From Actinomycetota bacterium (GTDB lineage: Bacteria > Actinomycetota > Acidimicrobiia > Acidimicrobiales > Poriferisodaliceae), in contig PCCJ01000124.1 in the NCBI GenBank assembly GCA_002731665.1, positions 1 through 14,032 on the forward strand: DNA of 14,032 bases, given 5' to 3'. Position 1 is the stretch's first letter. Every line of letters begins with the position of its first letter. Under the pieces are notes generated by a model. It made no database searches. It was not told the origin of the DNA and was given only the letters and a program-made list of their open reading frames with translations. This document shows positions 6,949 to 13,380 of this stretch, one piece after another. Both the position numbers and the translations under genes were made by a program.

Positions 6949-7683
6949 TTAAGCGGGTTTGTGAGCTTTTCGTGCGCCGGTTTCCCAATCCTCCATGGCA
7001 GGTTCGCTTGCTAAGGATCCGAGGACGTTGATTTGAGGGACCTCTCTTAAGGATCGTTTCATTTCAGCAAACCCAGGGAAACCAGCTAATTCTATAACGG
7101 CATTCCATAATGGAACCGCTTGATCATCGTCGGGTACGCGTGAGAGTACAGGGCCAAAAAAAGAAAGTCCTTCTGGGGGCTTAAAGGAAATAATGGGAGT
7201 GCCTACGTCACGACCGGTTCGTTCTAAGGCAGTTTCCGTTTCTGTTTCGATGATCTGGTCCCAGGACTGATCATCTACTGATGCTGCAAAGTGGGTTGGA
7301 AGTCCAGCAGTTCTAAAACATTCTTCGGTATGGCTGACTGTGCCAAGGGGAGTCCGCCTTCCTGGCTGGCGGTCAAGGTCCCAATAGTGTGTCCCAAAGG
7401 CACTATAGAGAGCGGACATCGGCTCTTTCCCGAGTTCTTCGCGCGCGTGAGCTGCAGCTCGAAGAAAACGCAGCCCTGATGTATGCCCAACTTCGTAACC
7501 GGCGGGAAACTCAGTGTCGTAATCTTTATCTTTATTGAGGATTCTTAGGGATATGAAACGCCAGTCAACTGAATAACCGGTCTGTTTGACAACTTTTTCT
7601 ATCCATCTCGATGTAATCCAAGCGAATGGGCAGATTGGGTCCCAAAAGAATTCAATGTCATAGGTACTGTCGGTGGCTTCCAT
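6949..7683 (-). CDS. Rv2466c-like thioredoxin-fold (DsbA family) protein lacking the second active-site Cys
   Basis: The 244-residue protein resembles Rv2466c, the mycothiol-dependent nitroreductase of mycobacteria. Shared features are FFWDPICPFAWITSRWI (residues 12-28), ISLRILN, the cis-proline region GRDVGTPIISF (Pro163) and FFGPVLSRVP (175-184). In Rv2466c the active site is CPWC; here it is CPFA, with Cys18 kept and Ala21 (codon GCT) in place of the resolving Cys. The only other cysteine is Cys122. A dithiol cycle is thus unlikely; a monothiol, mycothiol-linked mechanism or an isomerase-like role is possible. The C-terminus runs roughly 35 residues beyond the usual family length and is charged. 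The start at 7683 has no clear Shine-Dalgarno. It sits upstream of the flavin/F420 pair on the same strand, 91 bases away. Confidence 0.85.
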   Translation of the reverse strand: MEATDSTYDIEFFWDPICPFAWITSRWIEKVVKQTGYSVDWRFISLRILNKDKDYDTEFPAGYEVGHTSGLRFLRAAAHAREELGKEPMSALYSAFGTHYWDLDRQPGRRTPLGTVSHTEECFRTAGLPTHFAASVDDQSWDQIIETETETALERTGRDVGTPIISFKPPEGLSFFGPVLSRVPDDDQAVPLWNAVIELAGFPGFAEMKRSLREVPQINVLGSLASEPAMEDWETGARKAHKPA

Positions 7684-7793
7684 AGAACATTCTTAGCAGT
7701 CCCGGAACCGCAAGAGACCCGTGTTGCTGATATTGATAGTGAAACAAGTAGATTCAGTTACATTTTGGTAGGCGAATTATTAGGTGTGTAGGT

Positions 7794-8654
7794 ATGTCTG
7801 AGTTATCTGAGTTGGTTGATCCGGTGATGCTTCCTTCTATCGGAGGGGGAGAGATAGCGCTCCATCACTTGGGTGGCACCGGTCCTTCCGTGATGTTTGT
7901 TCACGCGACGGGATTTAATGCTCAAACGTATGGCCCCTTTACTGAACGGTTATGTAAGGGATATTCAGTTTGGGCGCCAGATCTTCGGGCTCACGGTTGG
8001 AGTACAGCGCCCACTAACGGAGATTATGAATGGACAAGTCTCGCTGAAGATCTTCTAACCGTTGTTGATTATTTAGAAATTAGGACAGGGGAGTTGGACT
8101 GCGTCGGTCACTCGGTCGGAGCGGCGACACTTTTACTCGCTGATTCGCTTCGCCCTGGCCTGATTCGATCAATGTACGGATATGAACCGATCATGTGGCG
8201 GCCAGGAGAATGCTTCGCCAAAGGCGAAAACCCATTAGTTGCAGGTGCTCAAAAGCGACGCCAAATTTTTGATTCTCGAGCGCAAGCTCTTGAGCGATTT
8301 GCCTCCAAGGGTCCTTTTTGCGTCTGTAGAGCGGATGCCTTAAAGTCATATGTCGATTTTGGGTTCGAAGTGCTTCCGAACAAATCAATTCAGTTACGTT
8401 GCTCGGGTGTGCATGAGGCAGCTGTCTACGATGGCGAAAGAGTATCTACGACTGATCGCATTTTGAATTGTTTGGCTCCGGTGGTAATTGGTAAAGGAGC
8501 TGATGAGGGATTTGGAAACTTAGGAACGCCAGCTTTTGAGGCACTTCCTAATGCATCACTAAAAATTCATGCCGATCTCGGGCATTTTGGCCCACTAGAA
8601 GCTCCTAATCGCATAGCTGATGACGCAATCGCTTCGCTATGGTCACCGAGCTAA
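7794..8654 (+). CDS. Alpha/beta hydrolase
   Basis: The 286-residue protein is a soluble alpha/beta hydrolase. It shows the oxyanion segment MFVHATGFN (34-42), APDLRAHGWS (61-70), the nucleophile elbow GHSVGA with Ser107, and a C-terminal DLGHFGPLEAP with His264. The acid is not certain; Asp237 in GKGADEGF is the best placed. The family hydrolyses esters, lactones, epoxides or C-C bonds, and I cannot choose among these. AGG lies about nine bases before ATG 7794, and the frame begins with SELSELVDP. It is divergent from the Rv2466c-like gene (110-base spacer) and convergent with a second alpha/beta hydrolase only 11 bases away. The two hydrolases differ in core motifs, so they are not a recent duplication. 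Confidence 0.87.
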   Translation: MSELSELVDPVMLPSIGGGEIALHHLGGTGPSVMFVHATGFNAQTYGPFTERLCKGYSVWAPDLRAHGWSTAPTNGDYEWTSLAEDLLTVVDYLEIRTGELDCVGHSVGAATLLLADSLRPGLIRSMYGYEPIMWRPGECFAKGENPLVAGAQKRRQIFDSRAQALERFASKGPFCVCRADALKSYVDFGFEVLPNKSIQLRCSGVHEAAVYDGERVSTTDRILNCLAPVVIGKGADEGFGNLGTPAFEALPNASLKIHADLGHFGPLEAPNRIADDAIASLWSPS

Positions 8655-8665
8655 GTGCAGGTTGC

Positions 8666-9421
8666 TTACTGACTTGCTAAAAAATTTTTAACGCAACTGA
8701 TAATTACTTCCGGTTGGTCTTGGTGCGCCATGTGGCCACAGTTTTGGATTATGTGACCGACAGCATTCGGCGTTTCCCTCGTAATTCCGTTGACCATTTC
8801 CGCTGTTCCGTAATCATCGCGATCACCCTGAAGGGCTAAGACAGGGCATTCAATCTTGGGAAGTAAACTTCTGATATCGAACCTAGTAAAGTCAGGATCT
8901 AGCCAGATACGTGCCCACCGGTCGAAAGTCGAAGCAGAGTCCTGGTGGTACTTACTTAAAGGAGAGAGTATCGAGTCGCGATTCTGCTTGATTTTTTCGA
9001 TACCAGCGATGCATTCGATCTCGACAAATATGTGAGCTGCAATAGTGATTACGGCAGAAGCTTCTACCGCCCTGCTGCCCGAAGCAATTAAGGCGATAGA
9101 AGCTCCATCGCTATGTCCTAGAAGTATGGGATTTGTGATTTCAAGGTGCGCAATTAAAGCAGGAAGGACCGACTGTCCTTCATAGTGCATGAAGTCGGTT
9201 TCATAAACCTGAGGTCCTGAACTAGAACGACCATAACCACTCCGATCATAAAGAAGAACTGGCGATTCGGTTTGTTGATGGAGCAGCTCCGGCAGAGCGC
9301 GCCATTGACCTGAAGAACCGAGACCTTCGTGCAGCATAATAATCGTAGGTTTATTAGCCTTCAGGTCGCCGATGACACGATAAAAGATTTGATGGTGAAA
9401 GAGATCTGCGTACCCGTCCAT
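8666..9421 (-). CDS. Alpha/beta hydrolase, HEGLGS type
   Basis: The 251-residue protein carries IIMLHEGLGSSGQWRALPELL, VLLYDRSGYGRSS, the nucleophile elbow LLGHSDGASIAL (Ser104), VLALQGDRDDYGT with the catalytic aspartate region (200-203), and CGHMAHQDQPE with His230. This combination (HEGLGS, GHSDG, GDxDxYGT, GHxxHxDQP) defines a recognisable subgroup of small hydrolases with unknown natural substrates. I chose ATG 9421 because homologues start about 30-40 residues before HEGLGS. Frames from 9511 or 9499 add about 26-30 residues with no family resemblance, and none of the starts has a clear Shine-Dalgarno. The spacer to the export operon carries 11-base direct repeats that could serve either gene. 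Confidence 0.87.
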   Translation of the reverse strand: MDGYADLFHHQIFYRVIGDLKANKPTIIMLHEGLGSSGQWRALPELLHQQTESPVLLYDRSGYGRSSSGPQVYETDFMHYEGQSVLPALIAHLEITNPILLGHSDGASIALIASGSRAVEASAVITIAAHIFVEIECIAGIEKIKQNRDSILSPLSKYHQDSASTFDRWARIWLDPDFTRFDIRSLLPKIECPVLALQGDRDDYGTAEMVNGITRETPNAVGHIIQNCGHMAHQDQPEVIISCVKNFLASQ

Positions 9422-9556
9422 AAAGTTGATCCAGTTTGTCTTTCGTCCTAGCGGCGCAGATAGTGCAAGTCGGCTGTCCGTGTGGCAATAAAATAGCATA
9501 CGAAAGCGCAATGTCGTAGTGCGGCAATAGCGGGAGGCTCTTGGTCGACAGATGTA

Positions 9557-9600
9557 TTTTTAGCTATTTCTTAAGTTCTTCTTAGCTAATTCTTATGTGT
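9557..9600 (+). repeat. Four tandem 11-base direct repeats, candidate activator operator
   Basis: Four successive 11-base units run TTTTTAGCTAT (9557), TTCTTAAGTTC (9568), TTCTTAGCTAA (9579) and TTCTTATGTGT (9590). The core TTCTTA is exact in three units and has one mismatch in the first. Units one and three also share AGCTA, giving a 22-base repeat with one mismatch over 14 bases. One-turn spacing of direct heptamers is the usual site layout for OmpR/PhoB-type response regulators and SARP activators. The block lies 18 bases before the lipoprotein ATG. No regulator gene is in the window, and the region is T-rich, so the role is inferred. Confidence 0.55.
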
Positions 9601-9618
9601 GATTGCCATGGTTGCCAC

Positions 9619-10218
9619 ATGCGAAAATATCTGTTGGTTGTCATAGTAACTATTTGTGTCTCTTGCGGAGGTGAATCTGCAGGTGATGCTGTCAGCGTTG
9701 CTTCATTAACAGAAAGCGTTACTGCTGGAGAAGCAAACGATATTGCAACATCAGCGCTAGTGGAAGAAGAGGTGTCCTACGAAGAGGCTCAACTCAACAT
9801 GGCGGCGCGTATGCGTAAAGAATATTCGACCTGGCCAGACCCGGACTTCTCAACCGCAACCGGGTATTCACCCAGTTCTTTGGCCGATCTAGGTCTTGAC
9901 ATTAGTGGAACAGACTTTCAGGAAGTACTAGATAGTTGCAGAGCGAATGAACTTCAAGGTGTGGTGAGACAGCAACTGGGACAATCTCCTGAGGAACGGG
10001 CAGAAACAGAAGACGGAGTTCTGGAGCTCTTTACCTGCGTGCGAGAAACGCCGGGATTCGAGGACCTACCCGACCCGAATTTTTCACAGAATGGCTTACG
10101 AGCGATGCGTAGCATCTTTGTGGAGGGGGGCTTTGACTTAACAGAATTTCAACTCGAAGCTCAAAAATGTATCGAAGAGGGGCGTGGAACTCTCGTTCAA
10201 GGAGGAGTTGGGAGGTGA
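9619..10218 (+). CDS. Putative lipoprotein with duplicated Cys/PDPxF domain, first gene of export operon
   Basis: From ATG 9619 the 199-residue protein has a typical lipoprotein leader: MRKYLLVVIVTICVSCGG, basic then hydrophobic, with Cys16 as likely lipid attachment site. The box (ICVSC) is imperfect. After a low-complexity linker come two related modules. Module one has ARMRKE, PDPDF (73-77) and FQEVLDSC ending at Cys107. Module two has FTCVRE with Cys140, PDPNF (151-155) and FQLEAQKC ending at Cys184. This resembles the CMRxxG...PDP motif of actinobacterial lipoproteins next to ABC/adaptor pumps; the function is not known. Module one has Ala where module two has its first Cys. An upstream in-frame ATG at 9595 would add MCDCHGCH and spoil the leader. 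The stop overlaps the adaptor GTG by two bases. Confidence 0.75.
   Translation: MRKYLLVVIVTICVSCGGESAGDAVSVASLTESVTAGEANDIATSALVEEEVSYEEAQLNMAARMRKEYSTWPDPDFSTATGYSPSSLADLGLDISGTDFQEVLDSCRANELQGVVRQQLGQSPEERAETEDGVLELFTCVRETPGFEDLPDPNFSQNGLRAMRSIFVEGGFDLTEFQLEAQKCIEEGRGTLVQGGVGR
10199..10205 (+). promoter_or_regulatory. Strong ribosome binding site for the adaptor gene
   Basis: AAGGAGG at 10199-10205, inside the 3' end of the lipoprotein gene, precedes GTG 10215 by nine bases. It is the best Shine-Dalgarno in the window and decides the adaptor start in favour of the GTG over the in-frame ATG at 10167. Confidence 0.75.
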
Positions 10219-11303
10219 ATAAAAAATCTACATTTGCTTTAACTGGAATCCTGATAGCAGTTGGTATTACTGCTCTCGGTTTGTGGTCTTTCGGTTCGCT
10301 TGGATCAGAAAATACTTCAGACGCTATACCAGCGATTGTGAAAGAATCGAGACGCACAGCAGCGGTCACAACTGTGGACTTCGTGAAAGAAACCGAAATT
10401 GATGGAACTCTTGGCTTCGGCCATGTGGAACGCCTTCCCAACCTTTCGACAGGGATTGTTACTTGGTTGCCTCAGCCGGGAAGCGTCATCGATTTCGGAG
10501 ACGTGATCTACAAGATTGACGACGTGCCCGTTATTCTTCTGAGCGGTGCAGTTCCAATGTTTCGGAGTATAGATGCGACTACGCCTGCAGCTCTTGACGT
10601 CGTCCAGCTTCAAACTCATTTTCTTGAGATGGGATTCACTGATTCTTACCCGGTGACAAGGTCAATGCATGATCTCAATGAAGATCGATATGTAACCGAT
10701 GTAAAGGATGCTGATATCAAAGATTGGCAAGAGTCGGTCGGAGTTGAACCAACCGGTCGTGTTAACAAAGGACAAGTTGTGTTTCGGCCAGAGCCTATTC
10801 GAGTTGATGCTGTGACTGTTCAATTAGGCCAAGTAGTGAATGGCGGAAGCCTCATTGATGTCAGCGGAGTGCGCAGAGTGGTAACGGCTCAACTCGGTAC
10901 TGATTTAAGTGGTCTAATCGCTATAAATGACACTGTTGAAGTTGAACTGCCTGATGGCAAGCTTGTCGAAGGAAAAACGACTTACGTAGCTGATACTGTT
11001 ACTCGACTAGTTCAGGGTCAGCAGGAGACCACTTACCTTGAAGTAGCAATTGAGTTGGTTGGATCAGGAACTTCGTTCGATCAAAGCCCTGTGACCGTCA
11101 AAGTCGAAGAGATTTTAGCGCGACGAGTAAATGCAGTTCCAATATCATCACTTCTCGCGTTGGCAGAAGGTGGTTACGCAGTAGAAGTGTCTGAACCTAA
11201 TGGCACTGTCAAACTAGTGGGAGTGGAGTTAGGGACCTTTCATGGGAACCAGGTGTCGATCTCCCGAGGGCTTAAGTCAGGACAGTCAGTGATCGTTCCA
11301 TGA
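10215..11303 (+). CDS. Membrane-fusion (HlyD/MacA-type) adaptor with internal peptidoglycan-binding domain
   Basis: The 362-residue protein has a short cytoplasmic start, one membrane anchor (about residues 7-24) and an extracytoplasmic adaptor body. An N-terminal strand set (EIDGTLGFGHVERL, then GIVTWLPQPGSVIDFGDVIYKIDD) forms the barrel-sandwich half. A peptidoglycan_binding_1-like unit (about 127-192: LDVVQLQTHFLEMGF ... IKDWQESVGVEPTGRVNKGQV) is inserted, and the sandwich resumes at PIRVDAVTVQLGQVVNGGSLIDV. The C-terminus gives VEVELPDGKLVEGKTTYV and the final membrane-proximal strands. In monoderm actinobacteria such adaptors likely link the ABC permease to the cell wall. The GTG start overlaps the lipoprotein stop as GTGA, and the 3' end overlaps the ATPase as ATGA, so translation is coupled. 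Confidence 0.88.
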   Translation: MNKKSTFALTGILIAVGITALGLWSFGSLGSENTSDAIPAIVKESRRTAAVTTVDFVKETEIDGTLGFGHVERLPNLSTGIVTWLPQPGSVIDFGDVIYKIDDVPVILLSGAVPMFRSIDATTPAALDVVQLQTHFLEMGFTDSYPVTRSMHDLNEDRYVTDVKDADIKDWQESVGVEPTGRVNKGQVVFRPEPIRVDAVTVQLGQVVNGGSLIDVSGVRRVVTAQLGTDLSGLIAINDTVEVELPDGKLVEGKTTYVADTVTRLVQGQQETTYLEVAIELVGSGTSFDQSPVTVKVEEILARRVNAVPISSLLALAEGGYAVEVSEPNGTVKLVGVELGTFHGNQVSISRGLKSGQSVIVP

Positions 11304-11998
11304 CGCAAGTAAAAACTCCCGCAGTGATGGAACTTATCGGCGTGCAAAAAAGTTACGCAGGTAATCCGCCAGTTGAAGCGTTACGAGGCATCGACCTAAC
11401 TATAAATGAAGGTGAATTAATTGGACTGGTGGGCACCTCAGGCTCCGGCAAAAGCACGATGCTTAATATTATGGGCGCCCTAGATCACCCGACAGAGGGA
11501 AATGTGCGGATACAAGGGCAAGATTTGAGTGCTCTCTCGGATCGGCAGCTTTCAAGCTTGAGAGGAAGGCGAATCGGTTTCATTTTTCAACAATTTCATT
11601 TAATTGCCGGATTGTCTCTCGTCGAGAATGTCGCCACAGGGCTTTTATATCAGGGCGCCAGCCGGTCCCAAAGAATCAAGAATGGAATTAGGCTGCTAAC
11701 AAAAGTCGGTTTGGGAAATCGGCTAGACCACCTCCCTCATCAGCTTTCTGGCGGTGAACAACAACGTGTAGCCGTAGCGAGAGCGCTCATGGGCGAACCC
11801 GCGATTATTCTCGCCGACGAGCCCACGGGAAACCTTGACTCCAAAACCTCTGAGGGAATAGTAAAGCTTTTACACCAACTCAATGAAGACGGAAGCACCA
11901 TCATCGTTGTCACCCATGACCGAGAGCTTGCTAGCAGCTTTCCTGGAATGGTTACGTTACGCGATGGTTTAGTGGAGAGCGATTCGAGAACCCAATGA
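11300..11998 (+). CDS. MacB/LolD-type ABC transporter ATP-binding protein
   Basis: The 232-residue ATPase carries every nucleotide-binding motif: Walker A GTSGSGKST (residues 45-53, Lys51), Q-loop FQQFHL, signature LSGGEQQRVAVARAL (149-163), Walker B IILADEP with Asp173 and Glu174, D-loop GNLDSKT and the switch His206 in VVTHD. EQQRVAVARAL and ADEPTGNLDS are typical of the MacB/LolD/FtsE group, which powers mechanotransmission rather than ordinary translocation. It acts at the cytoplasmic face with the FtsX-type permease encoded next. The start ATG forms ATGA with the adaptor stop, and its own stop forms ATGA with the permease start. Confidence 0.95.
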   Translation: MTQVKTPAVMELIGVQKSYAGNPPVEALRGIDLTINEGELIGLVGTSGSGKSTMLNIMGALDHPTEGNVRIQGQDLSALSDRQLSSLRGRRIGFIFQQFHLIAGLSLVENVATGLLYQGASRSQRIKNGIRLLTKVGLGNRLDHLPHQLSGGEQQRVAVARALMGEPAIILADEPTGNLDSKTSEGIVKLLHQLNEDGSTIIVVTHDRELASSFPGMVTLRDGLVESDSRTQ

Positions 11999-13215
11999 AC
12001 GCAACAATCAACTCCAGCCGTGTGAATCTTAGAGATTCGATTGTTCTAGGTACCCTTGGGCTACGAACACGAAAAACACGAACTCTGTTAACAGCACTCG
12101 GCATTGCTATTGGAATAGCAGCGATGATCTCTGTTCTCGGTATTACATCATCCAGCGATGCCCAACTTAAAGCGGAATTAGATGCTCTTGGTCCGAACCT
12201 CATAGAGATCACACCGGGGGATTCCTTTACCAGTGCCGAAGTGTCATTTCCAAGCGAAACATCAAAGGTAGTGCAGCGAGTAGGAACCGTAGAATCTAGT
12301 GCAGCGGTCTATGAAGTTGAAGCATCAGTTCGGCGCACTGAATTGATCCCCAAGCAACAAACCGGAGGTATGGCCGTTTTGGCTGTCGGTCCCGAGCTGC
12401 TTTCCATGATTGACGGTGTCGTAGCTACAGGCAGGTTCCTCGACTCGACAGCGGTAGGCATCCCCCAGGTCGTACTCGGATCAGTAACTGCTGAACGGCT
12501 CGGCATTATTAGTGTCTTAGGATCCCCGCAGGTCTACCTAGATGGCACATACTTCACGGTAGTAGGAATTTTAGAGAACGCTCCATTGGCTCCCAATATC
12601 GACCGAGCAGCACTAATTGGAGTAGAAGTGGCTACTGAACTGTTTGGCTTGCAGCTTCAACCTAGTCTCGTGTATGCACGCGTTAGCGAAAAGCTACTTG
12701 ATGATCAACGACGTTTCGATGAAACGAGATCTGTAATTGCGGCATCTGTTTTGCCTAACGCCCCCAGTGAAGTGTTAGTGAGTCGCCCTAGTGACCTTCT
12801 GGTAGCTCGCGCGAGCACCCAAGACGCGTTCACCGGACTCTTATTAGGTTTGGGAGCTGTAGCTCTGCTTGTCGGTGGAGTTGGAATCGCAAACGTAATG
12901 GTTATCTCTGTAATCGAACGGCGAACTGAAATAGGAGTTCGTCGAGCTCTTGGAGCGTTACGTAGACATATCCGACTTCAATTTGTTTGCGAGTCAGCCT
13001 TGCTTGCTGCTCTTGGCGGACTTGGTGGAGTTCTTTTAGGGGCCATGATCACTATTGCCTATGCTCGTAGTCAAGATTGGATTGTTTCGATCTCGATTAG
13101 CTCGCTTGGGGCCGGACTTGGGTTAGCTATTGTTATTGGTTCTATTGCTGGTTTGTATCCCGCTGCTCGCGCAGCTCGCCTTGATCCGGCTGAAGCCGTG
13201 CGCCCAAGGGTCTAA
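11995..13215 (+). CDS. MacB/FtsX-type ABC transporter permease
   Basis: The 406-residue protein has the four-helix MacB layout: TM1 about residues 30-52, a periplasmic-core-like extracellular domain (about 53-275), then TM2 279-303, TM3 330-356 and TM4 365-387. The cytoplasmic turn VIERRTEIGVRRALGA (306-321) and the tail YPAARAARLDPAEAVRPRV are family hallmarks. With the ATPase it would form a dimeric exporter that moves peptides, lipids or antibiotics, or drives an envelope process. The cargo cannot be told from sequence, and MacB-type annotation should not be read as macrolide resistance. It is the last gene of the operon; a hairpin begins five bases after its stop. Confidence 0.93.
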   Translation: MNATINSSRVNLRDSIVLGTLGLRTRKTRTLLTALGIAIGIAAMISVLGITSSSDAQLKAELDALGPNLIEITPGDSFTSAEVSFPSETSKVVQRVGTVESSAAVYEVEASVRRTELIPKQQTGGMAVLAVGPELLSMIDGVVATGRFLDSTAVGIPQVVLGSVTAERLGIISVLGSPQVYLDGTYFTVVGILENAPLAPNIDRAALIGVEVATELFGLQLQPSLVYARVSEKLLDDQRRFDETRSVIAASVLPNAPSEVLVSRPSDLLVARASTQDAFTGLLLGLGAVALLVGGVGIANVMVISVIERRTEIGVRRALGALRRHIRLQFVCESALLAALGGLGGVLLGAMITIAYARSQDWIVSISISSLGAGLGLAIVIGSIAGLYPAARAARLDPAEAVRPRV

Positions 13216-13219
13216 CTCC

Positions 13220-13239
13220 AGGCTTTAAAAATAAGGCCT
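13220..13239 (+). terminator. Candidate hairpin at the end of the export operon
   Basis: AGGCTTTA (13220-13227) pairs with TAAGGCCT (13232-13239) in eight pairs, one being T-G, around an AAAA loop. It sits five bases after the permease stop. No T-run follows, so it may be a weak terminator or an mRNA 3'-end stabiliser rather than a classic intrinsic terminator. Confidence 0.35.
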
Positions 13240-13380
13240 CAGTGTAGACCAGGGATTCGTTTGCGCTTTAAAAATTATAGGAGACCGAAACTGTAGAAAT
13301 TTCTTTGAGCATGTTGATGCGGTAGGAGCATTGACGAAGCATCGTCTCATCGATCTTTCCACTTGTGTAATACTGCTCGC

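Noticed and set aside
9595..9618. An upstream ATG adding MCDCHGCH, which contains a CxxCH haem-c-like motif, to the lipoprotein
   Set aside because: The extension precedes a complete lipoprotein leader starting at 9619, lies partly in the direct-repeat array, and has no ribosome binding site. The motif is most likely chance.
13222..13275. GCTTTAAAAAT repeated at 13222 and 13265
   Set aside because: It is only 11 bases, A+T-rich, in two copies, and one copy is part of the hairpin stem and loop. There is no sign of a longer repeat or mobile element.
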